Shown piece by piece: positions 26,949-35,077 of a stretch of 64,000 nt of DNA. Every line of letters starts with the position of its first letter. Positions within the stretch are counted from its first letter, which is position 1. Source of the DNA: Metallumcola ferriviriculae (lineage in GTDB: Bacteria > Bacillota > JADQBR01); the NCBI RefSeq assembly GCF_035573695.1, contig NZ_CP121694.1:2456501-2520500 (forward strand), written 5' to 3'. The notes beneath the pieces are model-generated. The model searched no databases. It saw nothing but the letters and a program-made list of their open reading frames with translations, and had not been told where the DNA came from. Made by a program: the position numbers and the translations under genes.

Positions 26949-28667
26949 CTACGCATCCAGTTGGTACTTTTCTAATTTACGATAAAGAGTGGCACGATGA
27001 ATGTTTAAAATTTTAGCGGCCTTAATTTTGTTACCTTCAGCATGCTTTAAAGCACGTTTGATGGCCCGCTTTTCAGCCAATTCCAACTCTTTTTCTAAAG
27101 TATCCGCCGCCGCTTGAGGACTGCCGGTCAGTTCATAGTCCTGAAGATAAATAGGCAGGTCCTTTAATTCAATTACAGAGCCCTCTATTACATTCATTGC
27201 CCGTTCCAAGACATTTTCCAGTTCACGGACATTACCGGGCCAATGGTAGCTTAATAATAATGTCTCCACCTCAGGGCTAACCCCGGTAACGGCAGTACCC
27301 AAATCAATGTTCAACTTGTCAATTAACTCCCCTGCCAATATCGGGATGTCTTGGGGATGCTCCCGTAACGGCGGCATAAAGATATTGACTACATTTAAGC
27401 GGTAATACAAATCCTTACGGTACTCACCTTCCACCACCATCTGCTGCAGGTCTTTATTAGTGGCAGCGATAACACGAATGTCCACTTTCTCGATTTCATT
27501 GCCGCCCAGTTTTTCTACTTCTCTTTCCTGCAGTACCCGCAGCAGTTTCATCTGCATTTCTATCGGCATATCGCCAACTTCATCAAGAAAAATGGTCCCC
27601 TTATGCGCCAGTTTTATTTTGCCCAGTTTGCCGCCCTTTTTAGCGCCGGTGAATGCCCCTTCGACATAACCAAAAAGCTCCGCTTCCAATAAATCTTTAG
27701 GAATTGCGGCACAATTAACCCGAATAAAAGCCTGGTCCTTTCTCGGACTGGCCCCATGAATGGCGTGGGCAATCAATTCCTTTCCCGTACCGCTTTCACC
27801 CTGAATCAATACCGTAGAAGGGCTTTTAGATACCCGTCGAGCCAATTCTTTTGCCAATGCCAGCTGTGGGCTCTCCCCCGCTATGTTTGAGAAATTGTAC
27901 CTGGACTGCTGCCATCTTTTATATTCCTGCTGGTAGTATTCAAGCTTGGTCTCCGCCAGATGGAGACGCTGAGCCAGCTTTTTTAAGTCCGAAATATCTT
28001 GAAACATTACCTGACCAATGCCGCCAATGACCTCACCATTGTTTTTAATGGGGATGCGCATCACCACAGTGTCCCTGCCCTTAATGCGTTGTATCTCCCC
28101 AATCTCCGCCTTACCCGTATTCAGTACAATATGCATGCGAGTGTTTTCAATTACTTGGGTTATGTGCCTGCCCATAACTTCATCATGATCCAAGCCAAGG
28201 AAACGGGCATAAGCATCCGTCATCATCGTGATACAGCCGTTCTTATCAACCATCACAATCCCGTCAGAGACGTGCTCCAAACCCGTCTCCAGCATCGCCA
28301 GCATATCACGGGTAGTGTGTAATTCCTGCAGTGCTTTCTGCAGTTCAGTGATATCCTGAAATACCGCCACCGCACCCACTATTTTCCCATCTCGCAAAAT
28401 TGGCGTGCGATTAGTAATAACATAACGCTCGCCGATGGTAAGCCGATTATGCAGTCGAGGCCTACCGTCTACCACCACTTGGTCCAATTGAGTGTTAGGT
28501 ACCACGTCTTTGATATGCTTGCCCAACATAGTCTCAGCAGAAACATTAATAATTTCACCCGCCGCTTGGTTGGAGAAAATAACCTTGCAATCTTCATTAA
28601 TAACTATAATAGCATTGTAGGTAGCATTAAGAGCCGCCTCAAATTGAAACGAACGAGTCCCCGGCAT
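26949..28667 (-). CDS. Sigma-54-dependent activator with two PAS domains (PAS-PAS-AAA-Fis)
   Basis: This 572-residue enhancer-binding protein has PAS domains at about residues 5-115 and 130-245, then the AAA+ ATPase with Walker A (GESGTGKE), the sigma-54 contact loop GAFTGA, Walker B (GTIFLDEVGDM) and a C-terminal Fis-type helix-turn-helix (NKIKAAKILNIHRATLYRKL). The ATG at 28667 follows CGGAGG. It lies immediately upstream of the CoA-transferase operon on the same strand and is the obvious candidate to switch on the sigma-54 promoter at 26715. The PAS ligand is unknown. Confidence 0.93.
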   Translation of the reverse strand: MPGTRSFQFEAALNATYNAIIVINEDCKVIFSNQAAGEIINVSAETMLGKHIKDVVPNTQLDQVVVDGRPRLHNRLTIGERYVITNRTPILRDGKIVGAVAVFQDITELQKALQELHTTRDMLAMLETGLEHVSDGIVMVDKNGCITMMTDAYARFLGLDHDEVMGRHITQVIENTRMHIVLNTGKAEIGEIQRIKGRDTVVMRIPIKNNGEVIGGIGQVMFQDISDLKKLAQRLHLAETKLEYYQQEYKRWQQSRYNFSNIAGESPQLALAKELARRVSKSPSTVLIQGESGTGKELIAHAIHGASPRKDQAFIRVNCAAIPKDLLEAELFGYVEGAFTGAKKGGKLGKIKLAHKGTIFLDEVGDMPIEMQMKLLRVLQEREVEKLGGNEIEKVDIRVIAATNKDLQQMVVEGEYRKDLYYRLNVVNIFMPPLREHPQDIPILAGELIDKLNIDLGTAVTGVSPEVETLLLSYHWPGNVRELENVLERAMNVIEGSVIELKDLPIYLQDYELTGSPQAAADTLEKELELAEKRAIKRALKHAEGNKIKAAKILNIHRATLYRKLEKYQLDA

Positions 28668-28709
28668 ACGACACCTCCAAAGTGCTGACTTGACGCAATT
28701 TATATGAAA

Positions 28710-28738
28710 ATCATATGACATAATATATCAACCGTCAA
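28710..28738 (-). promoter_or_regulatory. Sigma-A promoter of the PAS-type activator gene
   Basis: Minus-strand TTGACG (28733-28738), 17 nt, TATGAT (28710-28715). The -10 box overlaps a small palindrome ATATGA-AAA-TCATAT. The intergenic repeat begins 2 nt upstream of the -35 box. Confidence 0.7.
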
Positions 28739-28740
28739 CT

Positions 28741-28787
28741 CAATAACTTGACAAAATGGTGTCAGGCACCTTTTTGTCAAGTTATTG
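28741..28787. repeat. 47-bp palindromic intergenic repeat, subfamily 1
   Basis: CAATAACTTGACAAAA arms with core GGTGTCAGGCACC. The arms pair except for one T-T position beside the core. Confidence 0.92.
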
Positions 28788-28850
28788 AACCCGACCGGCG
28801 ATGCCCGCAAACGCGCAGATGCCACCGCGTCATACGAGTCGCGTGGCGCC

Positions 28851-28888
28851 AAAAAAAGGCGTCACATTTTCCCATGTGGCCGCCTTAC
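28851..28888 (-). terminator. Terminator after the 80-residue protein gene
   Basis: Minus-strand hairpin AAGGCG-CACAT/ATGTG-GCCTT followed by seven Ts. It closes the peroxiredoxin-like/UbiB/small-protein operon. Confidence 0.8.
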
Positions 28889-28892
28889 TAAA

Positions 28893-29135
28893 CTACTTAC
28901 AGTAATGATGTTTTTTGTGCATTTCCACAAACCTTTCATGCATAGCCTTGAAATGATTATGAGGACCCTGCATCCCAGCTGCGGATGCTTTTTTCTTGAA
29001 TTCCACAAACGCCAGCAGTGCTTCCAGCTGCTTCTTTAATTCTTCCTTATCGCCTTTAAACTCCAGTGCATAGCCGGCTTCGGTTTCCTTTAGTTCAACT
29101 TTAGAATCCATAAAAATCTGTTTGAAACCAAACAT
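28893..29135 (-). CDS. Small charged protein of unknown function (80 residues)
   Basis: This soluble 80-residue protein starts MFGFKQIFMDSKVELKETE behind GGGGGG. A short beta hairpin (KVELKETEAGYALEFKGDK) is followed by a helix (EELKKQLEALLAFVEFKKKA) and a His/Lys-rich tail (HNHFKAMHERFVEMHKKHHYCK). The tail, with seven histidines and one cysteine, suggests metal or haem contact, but this is a guess. It lies 20 nt downstream of the UbiB gene and just before a terminator, so it is the last gene of that operon. Confidence 0.65.
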   Translation of the reverse strand: MFGFKQIFMDSKVELKETEAGYALEFKGDKEELKKQLEALLAFVEFKKKASAAGMQGPHNHFKAMHERFVEMHKKHHYCK

Positions 29136-29155
29136 TTACATACCCCCCTTCTAAT

Positions 29156-30844
29156 TTATGGATGAAATTTTGGTTTTTCAATTCCAGGCAGCGCGCTTTT
29201 ACCCTCTCCCCTGCGCCTATGCCTACGCCTATCAATCCTGCGGGAGCGTGATTTGCTGTTAGCTTTACTGCCCATAAGGCTAATAAACAAGACGCCGCCA
29301 AAAACCACAGTTACTGCCCAACCTATTTCGGCACCGGGTTTGTCGTTGGTATACAGCACTACTGCGATAAGTCCACTGCCTGCAGTGAGCACGGCCCAAA
29401 GCATACTATATAGCAGTCCCTGTAAACGAACCATTTGTTCCTTTTGATGCTGTCCAAGACGTTTAATTTCTAGCGCTAATCCATCTAACCGTTTTGGAGT
29501 ATCGTATAGTTTCTTAAGACGTGATAGGATTTCGGACAACCCGCGCTGCAAATTGCTAAATCCAAAGCTGCTTTTTTCACCGCCGTCAATTCCCAAACCC
29601 TTAGTAACCTGATTCATGAAATCAAACCCATTATCAAGCCCGTAGCACACGCCCATCAAAGTGGAGAATGTTTTACCTAAGAAAAGTATATTTGCCGGCA
29701 GTTGAAAGGGTTGGCTGTATAAAAATTGCCGTACTTCTTCAGTAATCTCCTGGCCATTACCCATATCCTTAGCAGCAGCCAGCATAAATTCCATCGCCTG
29801 CTCCAACTGTTCTCTGGCTACTTCCCGGCGAACAAAACCAAGCTGATCAATATAGAATGAACACTTGGCACCATCACCTGCCATCAGCGCCGTCATCAAT
29901 TCAAACAGCTGCTGTTTTTGCTGGGACCCAATATTACCGACCATACCAAAATCCAGCAATATTAACTGACCACCTTGGTTAACAAAAATATTACCGGGAT
30001 GGGGGTCAGCATGAAAGAAACCAGTTTCCATCACCTGGTACCAAAATACCTGGAAAAGCTGTCCACTCAAATCCCGTTCCTTTACGTCCCATGCTGTCAA
30101 AATAGATTTATCCGTTATTTTGACTCCATCCATAAATTCCATAGTCAATACACGATTAGATGAATAATCCCAGTAGATTTTCGGCACCAGAACATTATCA
30201 AAGCCGCTTATGTCACGGCCAATCCGTTCTGCACTTAGCCCTTCCTGATGCAGGTCCAATTCCCGCTTGGTGGTTTCCTCAAATTCCCGATAAATTGACA
30301 CTAGATCATAGTCTTTTCCCCAAGCAGTAAAACGCCGAGCCGCGGCAGTCACCCACCGCAAAGCCAACAGGTCAGTAACAATTAACCGATCTATATCAGG
30401 TTTAAGCACCTTCACCGCCACAACATCCCCATCAGGCAATAATGCTTTATGCACTTGACCAAGCGAAGCAGAAGCCAGAGGCGTTTTCTCCAATACCCAA
30501 TCCTTATTTCCCAGCTCCATCTCGATAATGCGGCTGATATCACTGAATTCAGCTGCAGCAGCTGCATCCTGGAGATTAGCCAGCTCTTTAGTATATTCCT
30601 CGGGAAGTACATCCACGTGGACACTGATAAACTGTCCCAATTTTATTAAAAGCCCGCCCAAATCATTAGCTTTCTGACGAAAGCGCCGTGCCTGGGAAGC
30701 GTAAATTACCCGATAATCATTATCGTCTATTAGCCCCAGGTGCAGCTTCCTTTTTAGGCGCAAAACAGTAAAATCTTTAAAAAAGCCACCGAACATGGCC
30801 AAAACAATTAAAAAGCGCTTAATCAGGACTAATCTATTGACCAT
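29156..30844 (-). CDS. ABC1/UbiB/AarF-family atypical kinase
   Basis: This 562-residue protein-kinase-like family member has the signature KLGQFISVHVDVLPEEYTKELANLQD (KxGQ), VVAVKVLKPD for nucleotide binding and ADPHPGNIFVNQGG...LLDFGMVG for the catalytic and metal loops. Two hydrophobic segments near the C-terminus anchor it to the membrane. Relatives act in quinone or lipid homeostasis. The ATG at 30844 overlaps the stop of the upstream gene; the frame extends to 30943 but runs entirely inside that gene. It probably works on membrane quinones or lipids here; the substrate is not shown. Confidence 0.88.
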   Translation of the reverse strand: MVNRLVLIKRFLIVLAMFGGFFKDFTVLRLKRKLHLGLIDDNDYRVIYASQARRFRQKANDLGGLLIKLGQFISVHVDVLPEEYTKELANLQDAAAAAEFSDISRIIEMELGNKDWVLEKTPLASASLGQVHKALLPDGDVVAVKVLKPDIDRLIVTDLLALRWVTAAARRFTAWGKDYDLVSIYREFEETTKRELDLHQEGLSAERIGRDISGFDNVLVPKIYWDYSSNRVLTMEFMDGVKITDKSILTAWDVKERDLSGQLFQVFWYQVMETGFFHADPHPGNIFVNQGGQLILLDFGMVGNIGSQQKQQLFELMTALMAGDGAKCSFYIDQLGFVRREVAREQLEQAMEFMLAAAKDMGNGQEITEEVRQFLYSQPFQLPANILFLGKTFSTLMGVCYGLDNGFDFMNQVTKGLGIDGGEKSSFGFSNLQRGLSEILSRLKKLYDTPKRLDGLALEIKRLGQHQKEQMVRLQGLLYSMLWAVLTAGSGLIAVVLYTNDKPGAEIGWAVTVVFGGVLFISLMGSKANSKSRSRRIDRRRHRRRGEGKSALPGIEKPKFHP

Positions 30845-31319
30845 CGCAGTAATCACATCTCTTCTGAGGTAAATTATCAATGATATAATCAAGGTCAAAA
30901 TCAGTTTCTCGTGATTCGGAACAATAAGTGTAATCAACCTCACCTTGTCTGCCGATAGCTATAACTGCATCACATACTTTTGGACTGTAATCCGTGTCCC
31001 CTTCTAAGCGTAACCCCAGTTCATCGGACAGCTTTAGACTGTAATCACTAATTAACGGAAAATCGATATCCAATGACAGTGCCAAAAAATTCAAAGCAAA
31101 GATGTTCTCAGGACATACACCAATCGGCAGGTAATCCCACTCTCTCAAATCCTCCAACCGTGCCTGCAGTTGAGTGAGATTGACCACACTATTGGGCTCA
31201 AATGCAAAAGGAAAGAAGATCAACAATACATGATGCTGAGAAAGCTGGTCCCTTAGTATCAGATTACCGCCAACAGTACTGGGTATTTTTTTTGATAGTA
31301 TTTGTCTGGCAAGTTTCAT
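30834..31319 (-). CDS. Peroxiredoxin-like (AhpC/TSA fold) protein lacking the peroxidatic cysteine
   Basis: This 161-residue protein starts at the ATG at 31319 behind GGGGAGG. The fold is recognisable: DQLSQHHVLLIFFPFAFEP, DYLPIGVCPENIFALNFLAL, FPLISDYSLKLSDELGL, DAVIAIGRQGEVDYTYC. Where peroxiredoxins have PxxCT the sequence is EPNSVVNL, so the peroxidatic cysteine is missing. Four cysteines sit elsewhere, with a CDYC motif at the end. It may be a non-enzymatic or differently acting relative. The stop overlaps the UbiB start, so the two proteins are coupled. Confidence 0.7.
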   Translation of the reverse strand: MKLARQILSKKIPSTVGGNLILRDQLSQHHVLLIFFPFAFEPNSVVNLTQLQARLEDLREWDYLPIGVCPENIFALNFLALSLDIDFPLISDYSLKLSDELGLRLEGDTDYSPKVCDAVIAIGRQGEVDYTYCSESRETDFDLDYIIDNLPQKRCDYCDGQ

Positions 31320-31466
31320 TAAATACCTCCCCTTATTGCAATATCCAGCTAGCGATAGTATAGTAATAGTAAACATATTTTAGTGTAATTAACATTATCA
31401 TACCATAATTATTAATAACATCAATATTTTTTCAGTAATTGCAAACTAATTAGGCGGAGGTAAATA

Positions 31467-32024
31467 ATGACAGTTGGACAAAGAATTAAAACCAGACGAA
31501 AAGAAATGAATTTTACCATCCCAAAACTTTGCGAATTAACCGGTCTTTCCCAGGGGTTCATTAGTCAAGTAGAGAATGATAAAGCATCGCTGTCGTTGGA
31601 TAGTCTGCAAAAGATCTGCTTAGCGTTGGAAACACCTGCGAAAATACTGTTGGGTGATGATGGCTTTGCCCCAGAGCTAATAAAAAAAGATGCACGCCCC
31701 AAGATCAGAATAGGTAATCAACCGGACCTTGAAATCCTTTCTACCCCATTTGGCCGCAATCTTCAAGTGATGCAGGCCCTGCTTCCCGCCGGCTACCAGG
31801 CAGGCAACTGCGCTCACACCCATGAAGGAGAAGAGTGGATTTTAGTACTTGAGGGCCAGGTAAAAGTCACCCAGGGCGATTTCGAAGCGATATTATCTGA
31901 AGGCGACAGCATTCATCTCGACGGTACCAAACCCCACCTCTGTCAAAACGCATCTGATGACCCCGCTACAATCATCGTTGCTGTAACCCCACCAGCAATG
32001 CTGCCCTTATCAAAAATAACTTGA
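31467..32024 (+). CDS. XRE-family regulator with cupin domain
   Basis: This 185-residue transcription factor has an N-terminal helix-turn-helix (GQRIKTRRKEMNFTIPKLCE; LTGLSQGFISQVENDKASLSLDSL) and a C-terminal cupin (CAHTHEGEEWILVLEGQVKVTQGD; GDSIHLDGTKPHLCQN). GGCGGAGG precedes the ATG. Such regulators often sense a small metabolite in the cupin pocket and control amino-acid or polyamine genes. The last codons and TGA stop (32022-32024) lie inside an intergenic repeat, so the C-terminus was set by that repeat's arrival. It diverges from the peroxiredoxin-like/UbiB operon. Confidence 0.9.
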   Translation: MTVGQRIKTRRKEMNFTIPKLCELTGLSQGFISQVENDKASLSLDSLQKICLALETPAKILLGDDGFAPELIKKDARPKIRIGNQPDLEILSTPFGRNLQVMQALLPAGYQAGNCAHTHEGEEWILVLEGQVKVTQGDFEAILSEGDSIHLDGTKPHLCQNASDDPATIIVAVTPPAMLPLSKIT

Positions 32025-32060
32025 CAAAATGGTGTCAGGCACCTTTTTGTCAAGTTATTG
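32014..32060. repeat. 47-bp palindromic intergenic repeat, overlapping the XRE/cupin stop codon
   Basis: AAATAACTTGACAAAA arms and core GGTGTCAGGCACC. ACT-TGA within the left arm encodes the last Thr and the stop of the regulator. Confidence 0.92.
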
Positions 32061-32253
32061 AAAACCACCAGCATTGCCATCGAATAGCGTAGATGCGGTC
32101 GGCCCATCAAGGTTTCACGCAAACTACCGAAATAAATAACTGTTTGGTTAAGAGTAATTATGTCTCCTTAATAATTGCCAATATGTCTGGGGCGCGGGAA
32201 TAATGGGCAGCAACGCAGCACCATAGTTCTCCCATGCATACACAATAGCGCGC
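32061..32253. other. Intergenic stretch without recognised features
   Basis: Roughly 190 bp between the repeat and the selenoprotein terminator. No ORF with a ribosome site or RNA structure was recognised. Confidence 0.4.
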
Positions 32254-32289
32254 AAAAAACAAAAACCCGGTTGACCTTTATCAACCGGG
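32254..32289 (-). terminator. Terminator of the selenoprotein gene
   Basis: Perfect stem CCCGGTTGA/TCAACCGGG followed on the minus strand by TTTTTGTTTTTTG. Confidence 0.85.
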
Positions 32290-32306
32290 CATATTACTAA
32301 CTATTA

Positions 32307-32600
32307 TTAAGCTCTTATCCCACCCACTACCAACTGCCGCAGGATACTTATCCCTTTCAGGGAAATATGAATTCCCTCGGGAGCCGTTTTTACATTTTTG
32401 GGCAGGTACACCGCAATGTCTTCGGCGGAAAACCGTGTATATGATGTATTTTTCCCTTTATCTGGAGCGCCTACAATCACGGTAGGCTCATAAGAAACAC
32501 CACATCAACCACCACCAATTCTTACCAATCCGATGGTAATCGCGCCTCCCTTTTTCTGGATATAATCCTTGGCCTTAGCCGTGAATTTCACTTCAGACAT
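32307..32600 (-). CDS. CC/Se-motif (HesB-like) selenoprotein, Sec encoded by in-frame TGA
   Basis: A continuous 97-residue frame runs from the ATG at 32600 (ribosome site AAAGGGTGG) to TAA at 32307, interrupted only by TGA at 32505-32507 (codon 32). The protein reads KKGGAITIGLVRIGGG-U-CGVSYEPTVIVGAP, matching small HesB/IscA-fold CC/Se proteins in which a Sec-Cys or Cys-Cys pair follows a Gly-rich turn. The downstream part ends SLKGISILRQLVVGGIRA, also typical. A hairpin starts 15 nt after the TGA, as bacterial SECIS elements do. It has its own promoter and terminator. The function is unknown; iron-sulfur or redox chemistry is likely. Standard ORF calling would miss it. Confidence 0.85.
32465..32489 (-). 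promoter_or_regulatory. Putative bacterial SECIS element
   Basis: Within the coding mRNA, GAGCCUAC and GUAGGCGCUC pair (five base pairs, a 2-nt bulge, three base pairs) around a CGUGAUU loop containing GU. The stem begins 15 nt after the UGA. Confidence 0.6.
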
Positions 32601-32637
32601 ATAATCCACCCTTTCGCTATAGATCATTCTAATAAAA

Positions 32638-32666
32638 ATTATGATGTATTATATGTGAAATGTCAA
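32638..32666 (-). promoter_or_regulatory. Sigma-A promoter of the selenoprotein gene
   Basis: Minus-strand TTGACA (32661-32666), 17 nt, CATAAT (32638-32643), about 40 nt ahead of the start codon. Confidence 0.75.
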
Positions 32667-32698
32667 CCGTTTACTAGTACTGTTTTTATCCGTTTTTG

Positions 32699-32745
32699 TA
32701 ATAACTTGACAAAAAGGTGCCTGGCACGATTTTGTCAAGTTATTG
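32699..32745. repeat. 47-bp palindromic intergenic repeat, supplying the acyl-CoA dehydrogenase stop codon
   Basis: Core variant GGTGCCTGGCACG. The right arm TTATTG, read on the minus strand, provides CAA-TAA, the last Gln and the stop of the dehydrogenase. Confidence 0.9.
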
Positions 32746-33882
32746 GAGACTGCGGCCGATTACTTCTTTCATGATTTCGTTGGAGCCGGCGTAAATGGTA
32801 GCTACGCGAATATCACGATACCAGCGGGCAATCTTATACTCCTCCATGTAGCCGTAACCGCCGTGAAGCTGCAGGCAGTCATAAGCCACTCTGTTGGCCA
32901 TATCGGAGACCCACCACTTGGCCATGGCGCCTTCCACGGTAATATCCTCACCCTGAATAACTCTGTCGATGAGGCGGTCGACAAACACCCGACCAAGTTC
33001 TATTTCGGTGGCGATTTCCGCCAATTTGAAGCGGGTATGTTGGAATTCTTGGATAGGTTTACCGAAGGCACTGCGTACCCGGGTGAATTCCAGGGTTTCT
33101 TTGAGCATTTCTTCCGCCGCCGCCTGGCAGCCCACAGCCACCACCAATCGTTCGTGAGGCAGCTTCTTCATCATATATTTAAAGCCTTCTCCCTCAGTGC
33201 CTACCAGGTTAGCGGCAGGTACGCGGCACTCTTCAAAGAACAGCTCCGCGGTATCCTGACTATGCATGCCTATTTTGTCTAGTTGACGCCCGCGGATGAA
33301 GCCGGGGGTATCCCGTTCCACCATAATCAGACTAATACCGCGGTAGCCCGGCTGAGCTTTAGGGTCCGTCTTGCAAGCTACCAGTACCAAATCAGCGGAT
33401 ATGCCGTTGGAGATGAATGTTTTCTGGCCATTAAGCACGTAGGAATCGCCGTCTTTAATAGCAGTGGTTTTAATTGACTGCAGATCACTACCGGCCCCTG
33501 GTTCCGTCATGGCGATAGCAAGGATTGCTTTCCCAGACGCACATTTGGGCAGCCATTGCCGTTTTTGTGCTTCATTACAGTACATTTGCAAGTAAGGCGC
33601 AATAATATCGTTATGCAGGGGTACGCCCAAAGTGCCCATGGCAACCTTCGCCAGTTCTTCATTGATGATGATATTGTACCGAAAATCTGCACCCATACCG
33701 CCGTACTTCTCCTCTAACTGTGGACAAAGGTAGCCCTGGGACCCCATTTGAAGCCAAAACTCCCGGGGCACGATACGCTTTTCTTCCCATTTATCATAAT
33801 GGGGTAAAACATCCTTTTTAATGAAGCTCTGAAAAGCACTGCGAAAAATACGATGTTCTTCTTGGAAAATATTCCGATCCAA
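32740..33882 (-). CDS. Acyl-CoA dehydrogenase
   Basis: This 380-residue flavoenzyme oxidises an acyl-CoA to the 2-enoyl-CoA. Signatures are AIAMTEPGAGSDLQSIKTTA, the FAD region YVLNGQKTFISNGISADLVLV, LQLHGGYGYMEEYKIARWYRD and the C-terminal TIYAGSNEIMKEVIGRSLQ. The catalytic Glu is expected near the end (YAGSNEI has a Glu). The TTG at 33882 lies 5 nt after GGGGGGTG and gives the usual family length. It is the third gene of a thiolase operon, a single nucleotide from its neighbour. Its stop codon is part of an intergenic repeat. Confidence 0.93.
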   Translation of the reverse strand: MDRNIFQEEHRIFRSAFQSFIKKDVLPHYDKWEEKRIVPREFWLQMGSQGYLCPQLEEKYGGMGADFRYNIIINEELAKVAMGTLGVPLHNDIIAPYLQMYCNEAQKRQWLPKCASGKAILAIAMTEPGAGSDLQSIKTTAIKDGDSYVLNGQKTFISNGISADLVLVACKTDPKAQPGYRGISLIMVERDTPGFIRGRQLDKIGMHSQDTAELFFEECRVPAANLVGTEGEGFKYMMKKLPHERLVVAVGCQAAAEEMLKETLEFTRVRSAFGKPIQEFQHTRFKLAEIATEIELGRVFVDRLIDRVIQGEDITVEGAMAKWWVSDMANRVAYDCLQLHGGYGYMEEYKIARWYRDIRVATIYAGSNEIMKEVIGRSLQ

Positions 33883-33883
33883 G

Positions 33884-35077
33884 CTAACACCCCCCAGGGG
33901 ATAACTCATTGCCAACAATAGAGATAAAGCAAACGCACTGCCAGGGAAAGCCGCCCAAATTATGAGTCAAGGCAAGCTTAGCGTCCGGGAGCTGCCGTTG
34001 GCCTGCCCGGCCCTGGAGTTGGAGGTGCGCCTCATACAGCATCCTAAGGCCGCTGGCACCGATTGGGTGGCCAAATGATTTAAGGCCGCCATCGGGATTA
34101 ACCGGTAGTTCTCCTTCCAAATCAAAGACACCGTTGAGTACATCTTGCCAGCCCTTACCCCGGGCACTAAAGCCCAAGTCTTCGTAAATTACCAATTCCG
34201 TCGGCGTAAAACAATCATGCACCTCTGCCATACTCAATTCCTTCCGGGGATCGGTAATCCCGGCCTGGGAATAGGCATCCTTAGCAGCGGCACAATTTTC
34301 CGGAATGGAAGTAAAATCAAATTCCGGATAAAGGATACCGGTGCCGGGACCGCTGGATACTGCCAGTGCTTTAACGTAGGTAGGATTTTTGACATACTTT
34401 TTCGCATCCTCAGCCCGAACAATTATAGCTGCCGCCGCACCATCCGCTACGCCGGAACAGTCCAACACGCCTAAGGGCGATGCCACCATAGGCGAGGCAC
34501 AGATTTTTTCCAGCGGTATTTCCGCTCGATATTGGGCCTTAGGGTTAAGGGCACCGTTTTTATGATTTTTCCAGGCAATTCTCCCCAATACTTCTTTACC
34601 TTTTTCCTGCTCCAGCCCATATCTATTAAAATATGCCGGGGCCAGCAGCGAAAAAGCCGCAGGTGCCGTGATGTCCGGTCTGGTACCGTCGTCAGCGGGT
34701 TCCGTCAGCGTCAACCCGCTGTAGCCTGAATCCTTTAGTTTTTCCACACCCACCGCCATCACCACGTCATATGCCCCGCTGGCTACCGCATAACAAGCAT
34801 TTCGAAAAGCCTCCGAACCAGTCGCACACATATTCTCAACCCTGGTTACCGGCTTGTATTGCGACTTGAGCGGCCCGGAAAGGAAGAAGCCCGCCAGGCC
34901 TGATTGCATAGTGCCGAGCCAGTATGCATCCACCTGGTCCGGCTGAATACCGGCATCATTATATGCCTCGTATGCGGCATCAACCATCAGATCAGCGGCA
35001 CTTTTATCCCAGTGCTCACCAAATTGGGTGCAACCCATACCGATAACGGCTACCTGATCTTTAATTCCCTTACTCAT
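33884..35077 (-). CDS. Thiolase (SCP-x/acetyl-CoA acetyltransferase family)
   Basis: This 397-residue thiolase-fold enzyme has its nucleophilic Cys84 in ENMCATGSEAF. VHDCFTPTE and the C-terminal SFGHPIGASGLRMLYEAH carry the other active-site residues. It cleaves a 3-ketoacyl-CoA with CoA. The ATG at 35077 overlaps the stop of the upstream HMG-CoA-synthase-like gene by eight bases. Thiolases of this group often need a DUF35 partner, and the neighbouring protein carries such a domain. Confidence 0.9.
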   Translation of the reverse strand: MSKGIKDQVAVIGMGCTQFGEHWDKSAADLMVDAAYEAYNDAGIQPDQVDAYWLGTMQSGLAGFFLSGPLKSQYKPVTRVENMCATGSEAFRNACYAVASGAYDVVMAVGVEKLKDSGYSGLTLTEPADDGTRPDITAPAAFSLLAPAYFNRYGLEQEKGKEVLGRIAWKNHKNGALNPKAQYRAEIPLEKICASPMVASPLGVLDCSGVADGAAAAIIVRAEDAKKYVKNPTYVKALAVSSGPGTGILYPEFDFTSIPENCAAAKDAYSQAGITDPRKELSMAEVHDCFTPTELVIYEDLGFSARGKGWQDVLNGVFDLEGELPVNPDGGLKSFGHPIGASGLRMLYEAHLQLQGRAGQRQLPDAKLALTHNLGGFPWQCVCFISIVGNELSPGGC

